64,000 bases of DNA from NCBI GenBank assembly GCA_044224605.1, contig JBGAKC010000020.1:22742-86741 (forward strand). Direction: 5' to 3'. This document shows positions 17,110-25,624 of the stretch, piece after piece. Numbering within the stretch: the first letter of the stretch is position 1; every line of letters begins with the position of its first letter. This DNA is from UBA7672 sp044224605. GTDB lineage: Bacteria; Pseudomonadota; Alphaproteobacteria; Caulobacterales; Hyphomonadaceae. The translations under genes and the position numbers were made by a program. Under the pieces are notes generated by a model. The model was not told the DNA's origin, made no database searches, and saw only the letters and a program-made list of their open reading frames with translations.

Positions 17110-19077
17110 TCACTTGTTGGCGCGGTTGTCGATCAGGTCCTGCACCACGGCCGGTTCCGCCAGCGTGGAGGTATCGCCGAGATTGGAGAAATCGTTCTCG
17201 GCGATCTTGCGAAGGATACGCCGCATGATCTTTCCGGAACGTGTCTTTGGCAGGCCGGGCGCGAACTGGATGAGATCCGGCGACGCAATCGGTCCGATCT
17301 CCTTCCGTACCCATTGGACTAGCTCCGTTTTCAAGGCGTCGGTTGGTTGAACGCCTGCCATGAGCGAGACATAGGCGTAGATGCCTTGTCCCTTGATGGA
17401 GTGCGGATATCCGACAACGGCTGATTCCGCTACCTTGGGGTGAGCCACGAGTGCGCTTTCGACTTCCGCTGTTCCGAGTCGGTGGCCGGAGACATTGATG
17501 ACGTCATCCACGCGGCCCGTGATCCAGTAATAACCGTCCTCGTCGCGCCGGCAGCCGTCGCCCGTGAAATATTTCCCGGGATAGGTGCGGAAATACGTGT
17601 CCACGAAGCGCTGGTGGTCGCCATAGACGGTGCGCATCTGGCCCGGCCATGAGTCGAGAATGCAAAGGTTCCCGGCGGCCGCACCTTCAAGGACTGTTCC
17701 CTTGTCGTCGACCAGTTGCGGGCGGATCGAGAAGAATGGTTTCGCCGCCGAACCGGGTTTCAGCGCATGCGCGCCGGGTAGGGGCGTCATGAGGGTCGCG
17801 CCGGTTTCAGTCTGCCACCACGTGTCGACGACAGGGCAGCGGCCCTCGCCGACGACGCGGTAATACCATTCCCACGCTTCCGGATTGATCGGTTCGCCGA
17901 CCGATCCCAGCAGGCGCAGCGACTTGCGTGACGATCCCGTGACGAAGTGATCGCCGGCGCCCATCAGCGCGCGAAGAGCGGTGGGGGCGGTGTAGAAGAT
18001 CGAGACATTGTGCTTGTCGATCGTTTTCCAGAAGCGGGAGGCGTCAGGCCAGGTCGGAACGCCCTCGAACATGAGCGTGGTGGCGCCGTTCGCGAGGGGG
18101 CCATAGACGACGTAGGAGTGGCCGGTGACCCAGCCGACATCCGCCGTGCACCAGAAGACTTCACCAGGCTTGTAGTCGAACACGATCTCGTGGGTCATCG
18201 AAGCCCACAGGAGATAGCCGCCCGTGGTGTGAAGGACGCCTTTCGGCTTTCCGGTCGAGCCCGAGGTGTAGAGAATGAAGAGCGGGTCTTCGGCGCTCAT
18301 CTCTTCCGGTTCACACTCGTCGCTCACATCCTTTGCCAGGACGGCGTAGCAATGATCACGATTGTGGTCCATCGCGACATTGGCGCCGGTGTGCTTGATT
18401 ACGACGACTGACTTCACGGTCGACTTGCCGCCAAGCTTGTTCAGCGCCTCATCGACGTTGGTTTTGAGCGGGATTGGCTTGCCGCCGCGCACGCCTTCGT
18501 CTGCGGTGATGATGCAGTTCGACGCGCAATCCTCGATTCGGCCTGCGAGCGCTTCCGGCGAGAAGCCGCCGAACACGATCGAGTGGACTGCGCCGATGCG
18601 GGCGCAGGCCAGCATGGCGTAGGCGGCTTCCGGGATCATCGGCATGTAGATCGTGACGCGGTCGCCTTTCTTCACGCCCTGCGCCTTCAGCACGTTGGCG
18701 AAGCGGCAGACCTCGGAATAGAGCTGGGCGTAGGTGATGCGCTTGGAGACGGACGGGTCATCGCCCTCGAACAGGATGGCGGTGACGTCGGCTTTCTGCG
18801 GCAGGTGGCGATCGATGCAGTTAGCCGAGACGTTGAGCGTGCCGTCCTCGAACCATTTGACGAACAGGTCCTTGGGGTCATTCGTCCTGGAGATGTCCCA
18901 GTTGACGTTCTTGACCTTGGTGTACGGCCGCATCCAGCGCAGGCGCTTGCCGTGCTGGCGCCAGAAGGCTTCCGGATCGGCCACCGATGCTGCGTACATC
19001 TCCTCGTACTTCGCGGCGTTCACCAATGCCTTGGCGGCGAACTCCGGGGGCACGGGATAGACGTGGCTCTCGGACAT
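17110..19077 (-). CDS. acs: acetyl-CoA synthetase
   Basis: A 655-residue enzyme making acetyl-CoA from acetate, ATP and CoA. It has the Acs start (YPVPPEFAAKALVNAAKYEEMY), the P-loop YTSGSTGKPKG, the VDTWWQTETGATLMTPLPG active-site stretch and the C-terminal PKTRSGKIMRRILRKI with Lys 616, the residue that protein acetylases modify in this family. Length is normal for Acs. It is followed by the cold-shock/DUF1294 gene in the same direction. It faces a GMC remnant and repeat region upstream. Confidence 0.96.
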   Translation of the reverse strand: MSESHVYPVPPEFAAKALVNAAKYEEMYAASVADPEAFWRQHGKRLRWMRPYTKVKNVNWDISRTNDPKDLFVKWFEDGTLNVSANCIDRHLPQKADVTAILFEGDDPSVSKRITYAQLYSEVCRFANVLKAQGVKKGDRVTIYMPMIPEAAYAMLACARIGAVHSIVFGGFSPEALAGRIEDCASNCIITADEGVRGGKPIPLKTNVDEALNKLGGKSTVKSVVVIKHTGANVAMDHNRDHCYAVLAKDVSDECEPEEMSAEDPLFILYTSGSTGKPKGVLHTTGGYLLWASMTHEIVFDYKPGEVFWCTADVGWVTGHSYVVYGPLANGATTLMFEGVPTWPDASRFWKTIDKHNVSIFYTAPTALRALMGAGDHFVTGSSRKSLRLLGSVGEPINPEAWEWYYRVVGEGRCPVVDTWWQTETGATLMTPLPGAHALKPGSAAKPFFSIRPQLVDDKGTVLEGAAAGNLCILDSWPGQMRTVYGDHQRFVDTYFRTYPGKYFTGDGCRRDEDGYYWITGRVDDVINVSGHRLGTAEVESALVAHPKVAESAVVGYPHSIKGQGIYAYVSLMAGVQPTDALKTELVQWVRKEIGPIASPDLIQFAPGLPKTRSGKIMRRILRKIAENDFSNLGDTSTLAEPAVVQDLIDNRANK

Positions 19078-19279
19078 AGGGTCCTCCGGTCATGACGGCT
19101 TCTCGGGATACGCTTCTTGGCGCATTTCTGGCGCAAGATGAAGCATCAAGACGGGGCCGGACAATGCGCCGAAGGGGCGCGCTCTGGACGGGATTTTGCT
19201 CCAGCAGCGCATGACAGGCGTTTTGCGGGGTCTGGCTGGACGCCAGACGCCGTGACTACGGGCTCGGACATGACGTTGT

Positions 19280-19341
19280 GCTGGATCAGGACACAGGCCC
19301 AGCTGGATCAGGACCTGGCTGGATCGTAACCTGGCTGGATC
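19280..19341. repeat. short GCTGGATC repeat cluster
   Basis: Four copies of GCTGGATC start at 19280, 19302, 19318 and 19334 (spacing 22, 16, 16), within a longer degenerate unit containing CAGGACC/CTGG. The cluster lies just before the GMC oxidoreductase remnant. It may mark a recombination or slippage site; no function is evident. Confidence 0.55.
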
Positions 19342-19346
19342 AGGGA

Positions 19347-19661
19347 ATGACCAAGCCGTTGACGCAGGCAATCGTCGCCTCCGCCCCGCTGACCATCGGA
19401 CCGGCGCGCCATGGCGCGATCGTCGTCGGCGCGGCGGCGTTGAATGAACTCGGGACTGCGCGGATGGGGTCTTCGCCCGAGACGTCGGTGATTGATCTCA
19501 ACAGCGAATGCTGGGATGCGCCGGGCGTGTGCGTGATCGATGGGGCCGCAATGCAGGAGCAGGGCTTCCAGAATCCGGCGCTGACCACCATGGCGCTGGC
19601 TGCGCGGGCGGTCGATCACGTCCTCAAGGCCAGCAGCGCGCCGCGCGGCGCTACGGCATAA
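19347..19661 (+). pseudogene. GMC oxidoreductase C-terminal remnant
   Basis: A 104-residue open frame whose residues about 34-93 match the last conserved block of GMC oxidoreductases: GTARMGSSPETSVIDL, a VCVIDGAAM strand, and FQNPALTTMALAARAVDHVL. The N-terminal FAD domain (GxGxxG) and the middle are absent, and the His expected before GTARMG is Asn here. It is therefore a decayed tail. The ATG at 19347 is probably accidental. The rest of the gene is not upstream: acs and a short repeat cluster occupy that place. Confidence 0.72.
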
Positions 19662-19700
19662 ACGTTCTTACTCTCCCATGATGCAGAATCCGCTGCATCC

Positions 19701-19714
19701 TTGACACGGGTCAA
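19701..19714. promoter_or_regulatory. FNR/FixK-like box
   Basis: TTGACACGGGTCAA reads TTGA-N6-TCAA, a palindrome matching the FNR/FixK-type consensus. It lies 61 bases before the monooxygenase start. The TTGACA part could also serve as a -35 element, but no good -10 is seen at the right distance. The site is short and could occur by chance. Confidence 0.4.
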
Positions 19715-19774
19715 ATTGCCTGCGTCACCAAACGATTGTCTTATGCGAATTCAGTTGGACGCAGGATAGTCAGC

Positions 19775-21295
19775 ATGACCGCTGCAACGGCCCATAAACA
19801 GTCTCAGCCAAGCCCGGCCCAGCATTTCGACGTGCTGATCGTCGGGGCGGGAATTTCAGGGGTGGGCGCGGCCTACCATCTTGCGAAGCAGACGCCCGGA
19901 ACGTCCTTCGTCGTGCTGGAAACGCTCGACAGTTTCGGCGGCACCTGGATCACGCACAAATACCCCGGCATCCGATCCGACAGCGACCTTCATACGTTCG
20001 GCTACCGATTCAAGCCTTGGGTTGGGCCGCCGATTGCGTCGGCGGAGGAAATCCTCGCCTACATGCATGAGGTCATCGAGGAGAACGATCTTGGCCGGCA
20101 TATTCGCTATGGCCATCGCATCATCCGCGCCGACTGGTCCAACGCCGACAATCTCTGGACGATCGAAGCCGAGAAGAAGGAGACCAGCGAGACCGTCCGC
20201 TTCACGGCGGGCTTCCTCTGGATGTGCCAGGGCTATTACCGTCATTCCAAGGGCTACACGCCTGAATGGCCAGGCATGGCCGATTTCAAGGGTCAGATCA
20301 TTCATCCCCAGACATGGCCGGAAGACCTCGACTACAAGGGCAAGAAGGTGGTGGTCATCGGGTCGGGGGCGACAGCCGCGACGCTGGTTCCGGCCATCGC
20401 CAATGATTGCGCACACGTCACGATGCTGCAGCGGTCGCCGACCTATTTCATCCCCGGCCGCAACGCGATCGACATCGCCGAACAGCTGCGTGCATTGCAG
20501 GTCGACGAGACGTGGATTCACGAAATCACGCGCCGGCAGATCCTGAAGACACAGGATGAATTCACACAGCGCTCGAGAGCAGAGCCTGAGGCGGTAAAAG
20601 CCGAACTGCTGGCAGGCGTTCGCATGTTCCTCGGGCCGGACTATGATGTCGAGACGCATTTCACGCCGACCTACCGGCCATGGCGCCAGCGAATCGCCTT
20701 CGTTCCGGATGGCGACCTGTTCCGGGGCATTGCTTCAGGCAAGGCATCTGTCGTCACCGACGAGATCGACCGGTTCACCGAGGGCGGCATCCGGCTCAAG
20801 TCGGGCAAGACGCTCGAGGCGGATATCATCATCACCGCGACAGGTTTCGACCTGAACGTGCTCGGCGACATCGAATTCCATATCGACGGCAAGCCGCTCG
20901 TCTTCTCCGACACCGTTACCTATCGCGGCATGATGTTCACGGGCGTGCCGAACCTTGTCTGGGTGTTCGGCTATTTCCGGGCTAGTTGGACGCTGCGCGT
21001 TGACCTTGTGGCGGATTTCGTTTGCCGGCTGCTCAAGCACATGAAGAAACGAGGCGCCAAACGGATCGAGGTTGCGATCCCGCCGGGCCTGAAGAACATG
21101 AAGCTGCAATCCTGGATCGACACGGAGGATTTCAATCCGGGCTACCTTCTGCGCGGCATGCATCTTCTGCCCAAGCGCGGTGAAGGCCGCGAATGGCAGC
21201 ACACGCAGGACTACTGGCACGAGAAAGACGAGCTGCCGAAGATTGACCTGGACGGCGAGCAGTTCGTCTATGACACGCAGAAGGTTCCCGCCTGA
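19775..21295 (+). CDS. flavin monooxygenase (Baeyer-Villiger type)
   Basis: A 506-residue FAD/NADPH enzyme. The FAD loop GAGISG is at residues 24-29, a FGGTW motif follows near 50, and the second dinucleotide loop is VIGSGATAATL near 190. The Baeyer-Villiger signature F-x-G-x3-H-x3-W-P (FKGQIIHPQTWP) is complete at 171-182. It should insert oxygen next to a ketone; the substrate is unknown. ATG 19775 gives the usual N-terminus. The gene ends 8 bases from the convergent ferredoxin reductase gene, which may supply electrons elsewhere. An FNR-like box lies upstream. Confidence 0.9.
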   Translation: MTAATAHKQSQPSPAQHFDVLIVGAGISGVGAAYHLAKQTPGTSFVVLETLDSFGGTWITHKYPGIRSDSDLHTFGYRFKPWVGPPIASAEEILAYMHEVIEENDLGRHIRYGHRIIRADWSNADNLWTIEAEKKETSETVRFTAGFLWMCQGYYRHSKGYTPEWPGMADFKGQIIHPQTWPEDLDYKGKKVVVIGSGATAATLVPAIANDCAHVTMLQRSPTYFIPGRNAIDIAEQLRALQVDETWIHEITRRQILKTQDEFTQRSRAEPEAVKAELLAGVRMFLGPDYDVETHFTPTYRPWRQRIAFVPDGDLFRGIASGKASVVTDEIDRFTEGGIRLKSGKTLEADIIITATGFDLNVLGDIEFHIDGKPLVFSDTVTYRGMMFTGVPNLVWVFGYFRASWTLRVDLVADFVCRLLKHMKKRGAKRIEVAIPPGLKNMKLQSWIDTEDFNPGYLLRGMHLLPKRGEGREWQHTQDYWHEKDELPKIDLDGEQFVYDTQKVPA

Positions 21296-21303
21296 GCGGC
21301 GGC

Positions 21304-22116
21304 CTAGCCGACGAAGGCCTTCTCGATCACGAACTCGGCGGGGTTGGCGTTCGAGCCTTCCCTGAGACCCGCCTTCTCGACCAACGCCTTGACGTCGTTG
21401 ATCATGTCCATCGACCCGCAGACCATCACGCGGTCTACGGCGGGATCGAGCGGGGGCACGCCAAGGTCGTGGAAGAGAATGCCCTTCTCGATGCAGGTCG
21501 TGATGCGCTCCTGGTTCGGCCAAGGCTCGCGTGTGACGGTGGTGTAGTGGACGAGGCGGCCGAAATACTCGCCCACCAGCGGATCGTCGCGCAGGCCTTC
21601 GACCAGTTCCTGACCGTATTTCAATTCGCCGACTTCGCGGCAGGTGTGGGTCAGGATCACCTGCTCGAAACGCTCATAGGTTTCTGGATCGCGGATGACC
21701 GACGCGAAGGGGGCAAGGCCGGTGCCCGTCGAAAAGCAGTAGAGCCGCTTGCCCGGCGTCAGGGCGTCATGGACCAGCGTCCCGGTGGACTTGCGGCCGA
21801 GGAGGACTTTATCGCCCGGCTTGATCTGCTGGAGCCGCGACGTGAGCGGTCCATCCGGAACCTTGATCGAGAAGAACTCCAGCTCCTCGTCCCAGCTCGG
21901 GCTGGCGATCGAATAGGCGCGCAGCAGCGGTTTGCCGTTGGGACCCTCGAGGCCGATCATGACGAACTCGCCGGAGCGGAAACGGAAGGCTGGCGGACGC
22001 GTGATCCGGAATGCGAACATGCGGTCGGTATAGTGCTTCACCGACAGCACGGTCTCCTCGGTCGGCGCGTTCGGCGACTTCGGTTTTTCGACTGGCGTGG
22101 CGGCAGCTTCCGTCAT
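21304..22116 (-). CDS. fpr: ferredoxin-NADP reductase
   Basis: A 270-residue FAD/NADP enzyme exchanging electrons between NADPH and ferredoxin or flavodoxin. The FAD site is RAYSIASPSWDEELEFF with a TSRLQ segment after it. The NADP site is GTGLAPFASVIRDP and VCGSMDMINDVKAL. The C-terminus FVG is typical of the bacterial subclass. ATG 22116 opens with a low-complexity Ala/Pro tail before the domain; the longer frame has no support. It converges on the monooxygenase gene. Confidence 0.93.
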   Translation of the reverse strand: MTEAAATPVEKPKSPNAPTEETVLSVKHYTDRMFAFRITRPPAFRFRSGEFVMIGLEGPNGKPLLRAYSIASPSWDEELEFFSIKVPDGPLTSRLQQIKPGDKVLLGRKSTGTLVHDALTPGKRLYCFSTGTGLAPFASVIRDPETYERFEQVILTHTCREVGELKYGQELVEGLRDDPLVGEYFGRLVHYTTVTREPWPNQERITTCIEKGILFHDLGVPPLDPAVDRVMVCGSMDMINDVKALVEKAGLREGSNANPAEFVIEKAFVG

Positions 22117-22358
22117 GGCGTCCTTTAGTCTCGCGGAAGGCCCCGTCCGGCCTCTTTTCGCGCCGGTTGGACCTAGGGGGTAAGGCCGGTGAATGCAACT
22201 AATGCCAATGTTTAGCGGGAAAAAGCAGGCGGCGAGGCTGGGGCGAGACGTCGCTCGCCTTATTCTCGCCCGCCACGCCATTTTGATACCCTGACGGGCA
22301 GAACGCCCTTATTGTTGCGAAAACCGGCCAGAAACGACCTTTGGAGGACCCGAGACAG

Positions 22359-23489
22359 TTGCCCCGTCTCCTGACCATCATTCTCGGCGCCATCGCCCTG
22401 ATCGCGGCGATCGTCGGCATCCGTTCGTTGATGCCTTCGGGCGACTCTATCCAGGACGTCCAGGCCGACCGGATTCCGACCCTCGACAAGGCCCTGCCGG
22501 ACGGCAGCCAGGGCCATAACGGCATGCGCGTGGTGGTGATCCGATCGCAGGCGGTGGAGCGGCCGATGTTCCTGTCGCTCGGGGGCCGGACGGAGGCGCG
22601 CATCGTCGATGTGAAGGCTCAGGTAGCGGGGACGCTTACGGCTGCGCCAGTGGCCGAGGGAACGATCGTCGACAAGGACGCGTTGCTGTGCGGGCTCGAC
22701 ATCGAGGGAGCCTCGGCAAAGGTGCGCGAGGCGGAGGCCGCGATGGTCTCCAAGCGCGGGGCGTACGACGCCGCGGTCAAGCTGGTGCAGAATGGCTGGG
22801 CCACGCAGACGCGGCTCAACTCGGCCAAGGCGGCGCTGGATGGCGCGCAGGCGACGCTCGATGTCGCGCGGGCCGAGCTGCGCAAGATGCAGATGCGGGC
22901 GCCCTTCCGCGGCAGATTCGAGAAGCGAAACGCCGAAATTGGCCAGTTCATGAACCCCGGCTCCTCGTGCGGCACGGTCGTGCAGCTCGATCCGATCGTG
23001 TTCGTGGCGCAGGCCAACGAGAAACAGGCTGGCCAGATCGTCGTGGACGGCAATGCCCGTATCCGGTTGTCGGACGGGGCTGAAGTTGGCGGCAAGGTCA
23101 GCTATCTGGCGCGCGTCGCCGATCCGGCGACGCGGCAGTTCCGCGTCGAGATTTCGGTGGCGAACCCCAAGGGCGAAATTCCGGTCGGGCGCACGGCGGA
23201 GATCAAGATCGAGATCGGGCGCGGCTATGCCCACAAGGTCAGCCCGTCGCTGTTGGCGCCCGATGATCAGGATCGGCTCTGTGTGCGTTATGTGGATGTC
23301 GGCGGCGTGGTGAGCTTCGTTCCGGCCGAGATCATCGACGAGACATCGGAAGGCACATGGGTTGCCGGCCTGCCACGCAATGCGCTGCTGGTCGCTGAAG
23401 GGCAGGAGAATGTACGACCCGGCCTGCGCGTGACGCCGGACGTGCGCGAGGAAGTCCCGGTTGCTCCGGCACCCGCGCCGCCGCCATGA
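22359..23489 (+). CDS. RND-type periplasmic adaptor protein (orphan)
   Basis: A 376-residue membrane-fusion (HlyD/RND adaptor) protein. One N-terminal TM helix (about 4-22), a biotinyl-lipoyl-like barrel half (VDVKAQVAGTL), a coiled-coil hairpin (about 112-185, for example TRLNSAKAALDGAQATLDVARAELRK), then RAPFRGRFEKRNAEIGQF and a beta-barrel. TTG 22359 is favoured because GGAGGA lies at 22343-22348, inside any longer reading. No RND pump or outer-membrane channel gene is adjacent within the window, so it is an orphan adaptor or its partners lie elsewhere. Confidence 0.85.
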   Translation: MPRLLTIILGAIALIAAIVGIRSLMPSGDSIQDVQADRIPTLDKALPDGSQGHNGMRVVVIRSQAVERPMFLSLGGRTEARIVDVKAQVAGTLTAAPVAEGTIVDKDALLCGLDIEGASAKVREAEAAMVSKRGAYDAAVKLVQNGWATQTRLNSAKAALDGAQATLDVARAELRKMQMRAPFRGRFEKRNAEIGQFMNPGSSCGTVVQLDPIVFVAQANEKQAGQIVVDGNARIRLSDGAEVGGKVSYLARVADPATRQFRVEISVANPKGEIPVGRTAEIKIEIGRGYAHKVSPSLLAPDDQDRLCVRYVDVGGVVSFVPAEIIDETSEGTWVAGLPRNALLVAEGQENVRPGLRVTPDVREEVPVAPAPAPPP

Positions 23490-23491
23490 CC

Positions 23492-23533
23492 GGCCTCAGG
23501 GTTCGGGCCTCAGGGTTCGGGCCTCAGGGTTCG
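23492..23533. repeat. three tandem 14-base repeats
   Basis: GGCCTCAGGGTTCG occurs three times perfectly at 23492-23505, 23506-23519 and 23520-23533. It lies between the adaptor stop and the convergent glycosyltransferase. The third copy carries the glycosyltransferase stop (TGA on the minus strand at 23524-23526) and encodes its last residues PEP. Copy number may vary between strains. Confidence 0.85.
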
Positions 23534-25080
23534 GGCGGAATGTTGTCGTATTTCGTCTCGAACGCTGACGTGCGGGGTTGGTGGTCATAGCCTGAGCCAA
23601 GGAACAGCTTGAACGTGCGCTCGCGCTTCGGGCCGAGCGGAATCGTCATGTAGCCCTGCTCCTTGATCGACTTGTAGTCCGCCCGGAGCATCGGGCGGAA
23701 CCAGTCGTGCAGGCTTGCGATGAGGATGTTGCTGTCGTCGCCCGCGCGCATGATGCCTTCTTCCTCGGCATGGCTGCGAGGACGGTCAGCGCGCATCCAG
23801 GCGCGCACGGGCGGCAGGTGGGCGTTGCGGCCGTAATAGTCGAGGCCATGCCAGACTTCGCGTTCATCGACGAGAATGGCCGAGGCGTGGAGTTCTTCCG
23901 CGCGCTTGCCCAGTTCGGCGACAGTCTCCTTCCAGCCACGCACCTGCTTCATGCTTGCAGATACCCCTGTGGCGTCAGCCAGCGAGGGGGCGACCCAGAA
24001 CAGCGTGAATGTTGCGCCGATCAGAAGGTTGATTGCGAGCCCGGCCTTCAGGACGGGCGACACCTTGATACGGCCGGTATCGCTGCCGAAAGCCCGGTCG
24101 ATCCACGAGGCGAGGAGGACGCAGGCGGCTGGATAGGCGGTCGCGGCCCAGTTGGCGTGGGCGCGGGACATGATCTCCTGGATCAGCGTCACGACCAGCG
24201 GCGGGATGATGAAGGCGATCAGCCACACTTCGCGCGTCGATGTCCACGTGTCCTTGCGCCGGGCGAGGAGGAAGAAGCCGACAAGCAGAACGACTAGCGT
24301 CAGAGGGCCGAATACGGCGGCCTGGTCTTCGAGGAAGCCGAAGACATGGAGCGGGTCGAAGCCGGCTTCGCCGAGGTTGGCGTTGTCGGCGGTGTGACTG
24401 ACCGTGGCGAAGTTGTTGGCGACATTCCACCAGAGATTGGGGCTCAGCACGATCAGCGAGGCGATGACGAGCACGGCGCCGGCGGGCGAGAGCAGGGCCT
24501 TGCGCATGTCCTTGTCGAAAATGGCCGCGAGACCCGCGCCGGCATAAAGGTAGAGCGCTGCGTACTTGGCCAGCATGCCGACGCCGATCAGGGCGCCAGC
24601 CAGCACGGCATTGCCCAGCGTCGACGAGTCGCGGAAGCGCCAGAGGAAGTAGACAGCGGCAGCCCAGGCCGGCAGCAGGACGGCGTCGGTCGACATGATG
24701 GTCGAGGACAGGAATATCCCCGGCATCAGAAGATAGATGCCCGCCGACCACGCGCCGATTCGCGGATTGAATGCCTGCTTGCCCAGCATGAAGAGGACAA
24801 ACGCCGCGAGGCCGTGGAGAATCGGGGAAAAGAACCGGATCGCCCACTCGCTATCGCCGAAAACGGCCGTGGATGCAGCGATCACCCAGGCGATCAGGGG
24901 CGGCTTCGAATAGTAGCCAAAGGCCAGTTCGCGCGACCAGCGCCAGTATTGCGCTTCGTCCGGGCCGATCTCGAGCGGCGTCGCGATGACCACGACGAGC
25001 CGCGCCAGCACCACGGCCGCGATCACCAGCGCCGTGCAGGCGAGCGGGTTGCTGCGCCAGAGATTCTTCAAGGCATTCAT
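23524..25080 (-). CDS. ArnT-like glycosyltransferase family 39 membrane protein
   Basis: A 518-residue protein with about 11 predicted TM segments and a first loop carrying the acidic DE motif (PLEIGPDEAQYWRW), as in PMT/ArnT-type (GT39/GT83) lipid-linked sugar transferases. Its C-terminal ~150 residues are soluble and hydrophilic. It probably transfers a sugar from undecaprenyl phosphate to a lipid or protein at the periplasmic face. ATG 25080 begins MNALKNLWRSNP right before the first helix. It converges on the adaptor gene, and its stop lies in a tandem repeat. Confidence 0.85.
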   Translation of the reverse strand: MNALKNLWRSNPLACTALVIAAVVLARLVVVIATPLEIGPDEAQYWRWSRELAFGYYSKPPLIAWVIAASTAVFGDSEWAIRFFSPILHGLAAFVLFMLGKQAFNPRIGAWSAGIYLLMPGIFLSSTIMSTDAVLLPAWAAAVYFLWRFRDSSTLGNAVLAGALIGVGMLAKYAALYLYAGAGLAAIFDKDMRKALLSPAGAVLVIASLIVLSPNLWWNVANNFATVSHTADNANLGEAGFDPLHVFGFLEDQAAVFGPLTLVVLLVGFFLLARRKDTWTSTREVWLIAFIIPPLVVTLIQEIMSRAHANWAATAYPAACVLLASWIDRAFGSDTGRIKVSPVLKAGLAINLLIGATFTLFWVAPSLADATGVSASMKQVRGWKETVAELGKRAEELHASAILVDEREVWHGLDYYGRNAHLPPVRAWMRADRPRSHAEEEGIMRAGDDSNILIASLHDWFRPMLRADYKSIKEQGYMTIPLGPKRERTFKLFLGSGYDHQPRTSAFETKYDNIPPEP

Positions 25081-25624
25081 GTGCGTGGGCGTCCCGGAGA
25101 GGTCTGCAGGGCGAGTCGACCCTACAGGCTGCCGCGTTCCGCAAGAAGCCCGCGCCGCGATTCGCATGTCCGGGCGATTTTGCCCGGGTATCTCAACGTC
25201 ATGCGCAGGCGCCCGCGTGGCGCCCGCGCCACAAGACTGGACTCATTTTGACCTCGTCAGCCTCAAAGTCAGGCGTCGTTCTTCCGTGTTCGGTGCTGTT
25301 GCGCGCACGCATCGACCCGCAGGCAATTCATTCACCGCAAAGTTGCATTGCGCGGATGGAAATGCTGCGGCGCGGAAATACTGGGAAGTATCAAGGCAGC
25401 GCGTCGATCGAGGCGTCCGGTGCGCCTGTGGACAACCTGGAATGGAACCCGGCGCACGCTTGATCCTATCCGCGAGCCCTGCATCAAATGTCTCGGAAAA
25501 CCGTGCTTGGGGACGTCAGAAAACATTCATACGCCCGACATTGAGCGGTGGCCGGTGACAGGCTATCGGCGCGGATAAATCGAGATGGGTAGAGGTGCCC
25601 TTCTCTGGTGGTCGAGGGGTGCAA
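25081..25624. other. gene-free stretch before the TonB receptor gene
   Basis: About 540 bases separate the start of the ArnT-like gene from the receptor start. Short frames exist on both strands but none looks protein-coding. No tRNA shape or clear -35/-10 pair is seen. The receptor mRNA leader could be long. A GAGGGG ribosome site directly precedes the receptor ATG. Confidence 0.5.

Noticed and set aside
25081..25624. Short frames in the gap before the TonB receptor as genes
   Set aside because: No ribosome site, low-complexity products, no conserved motif.
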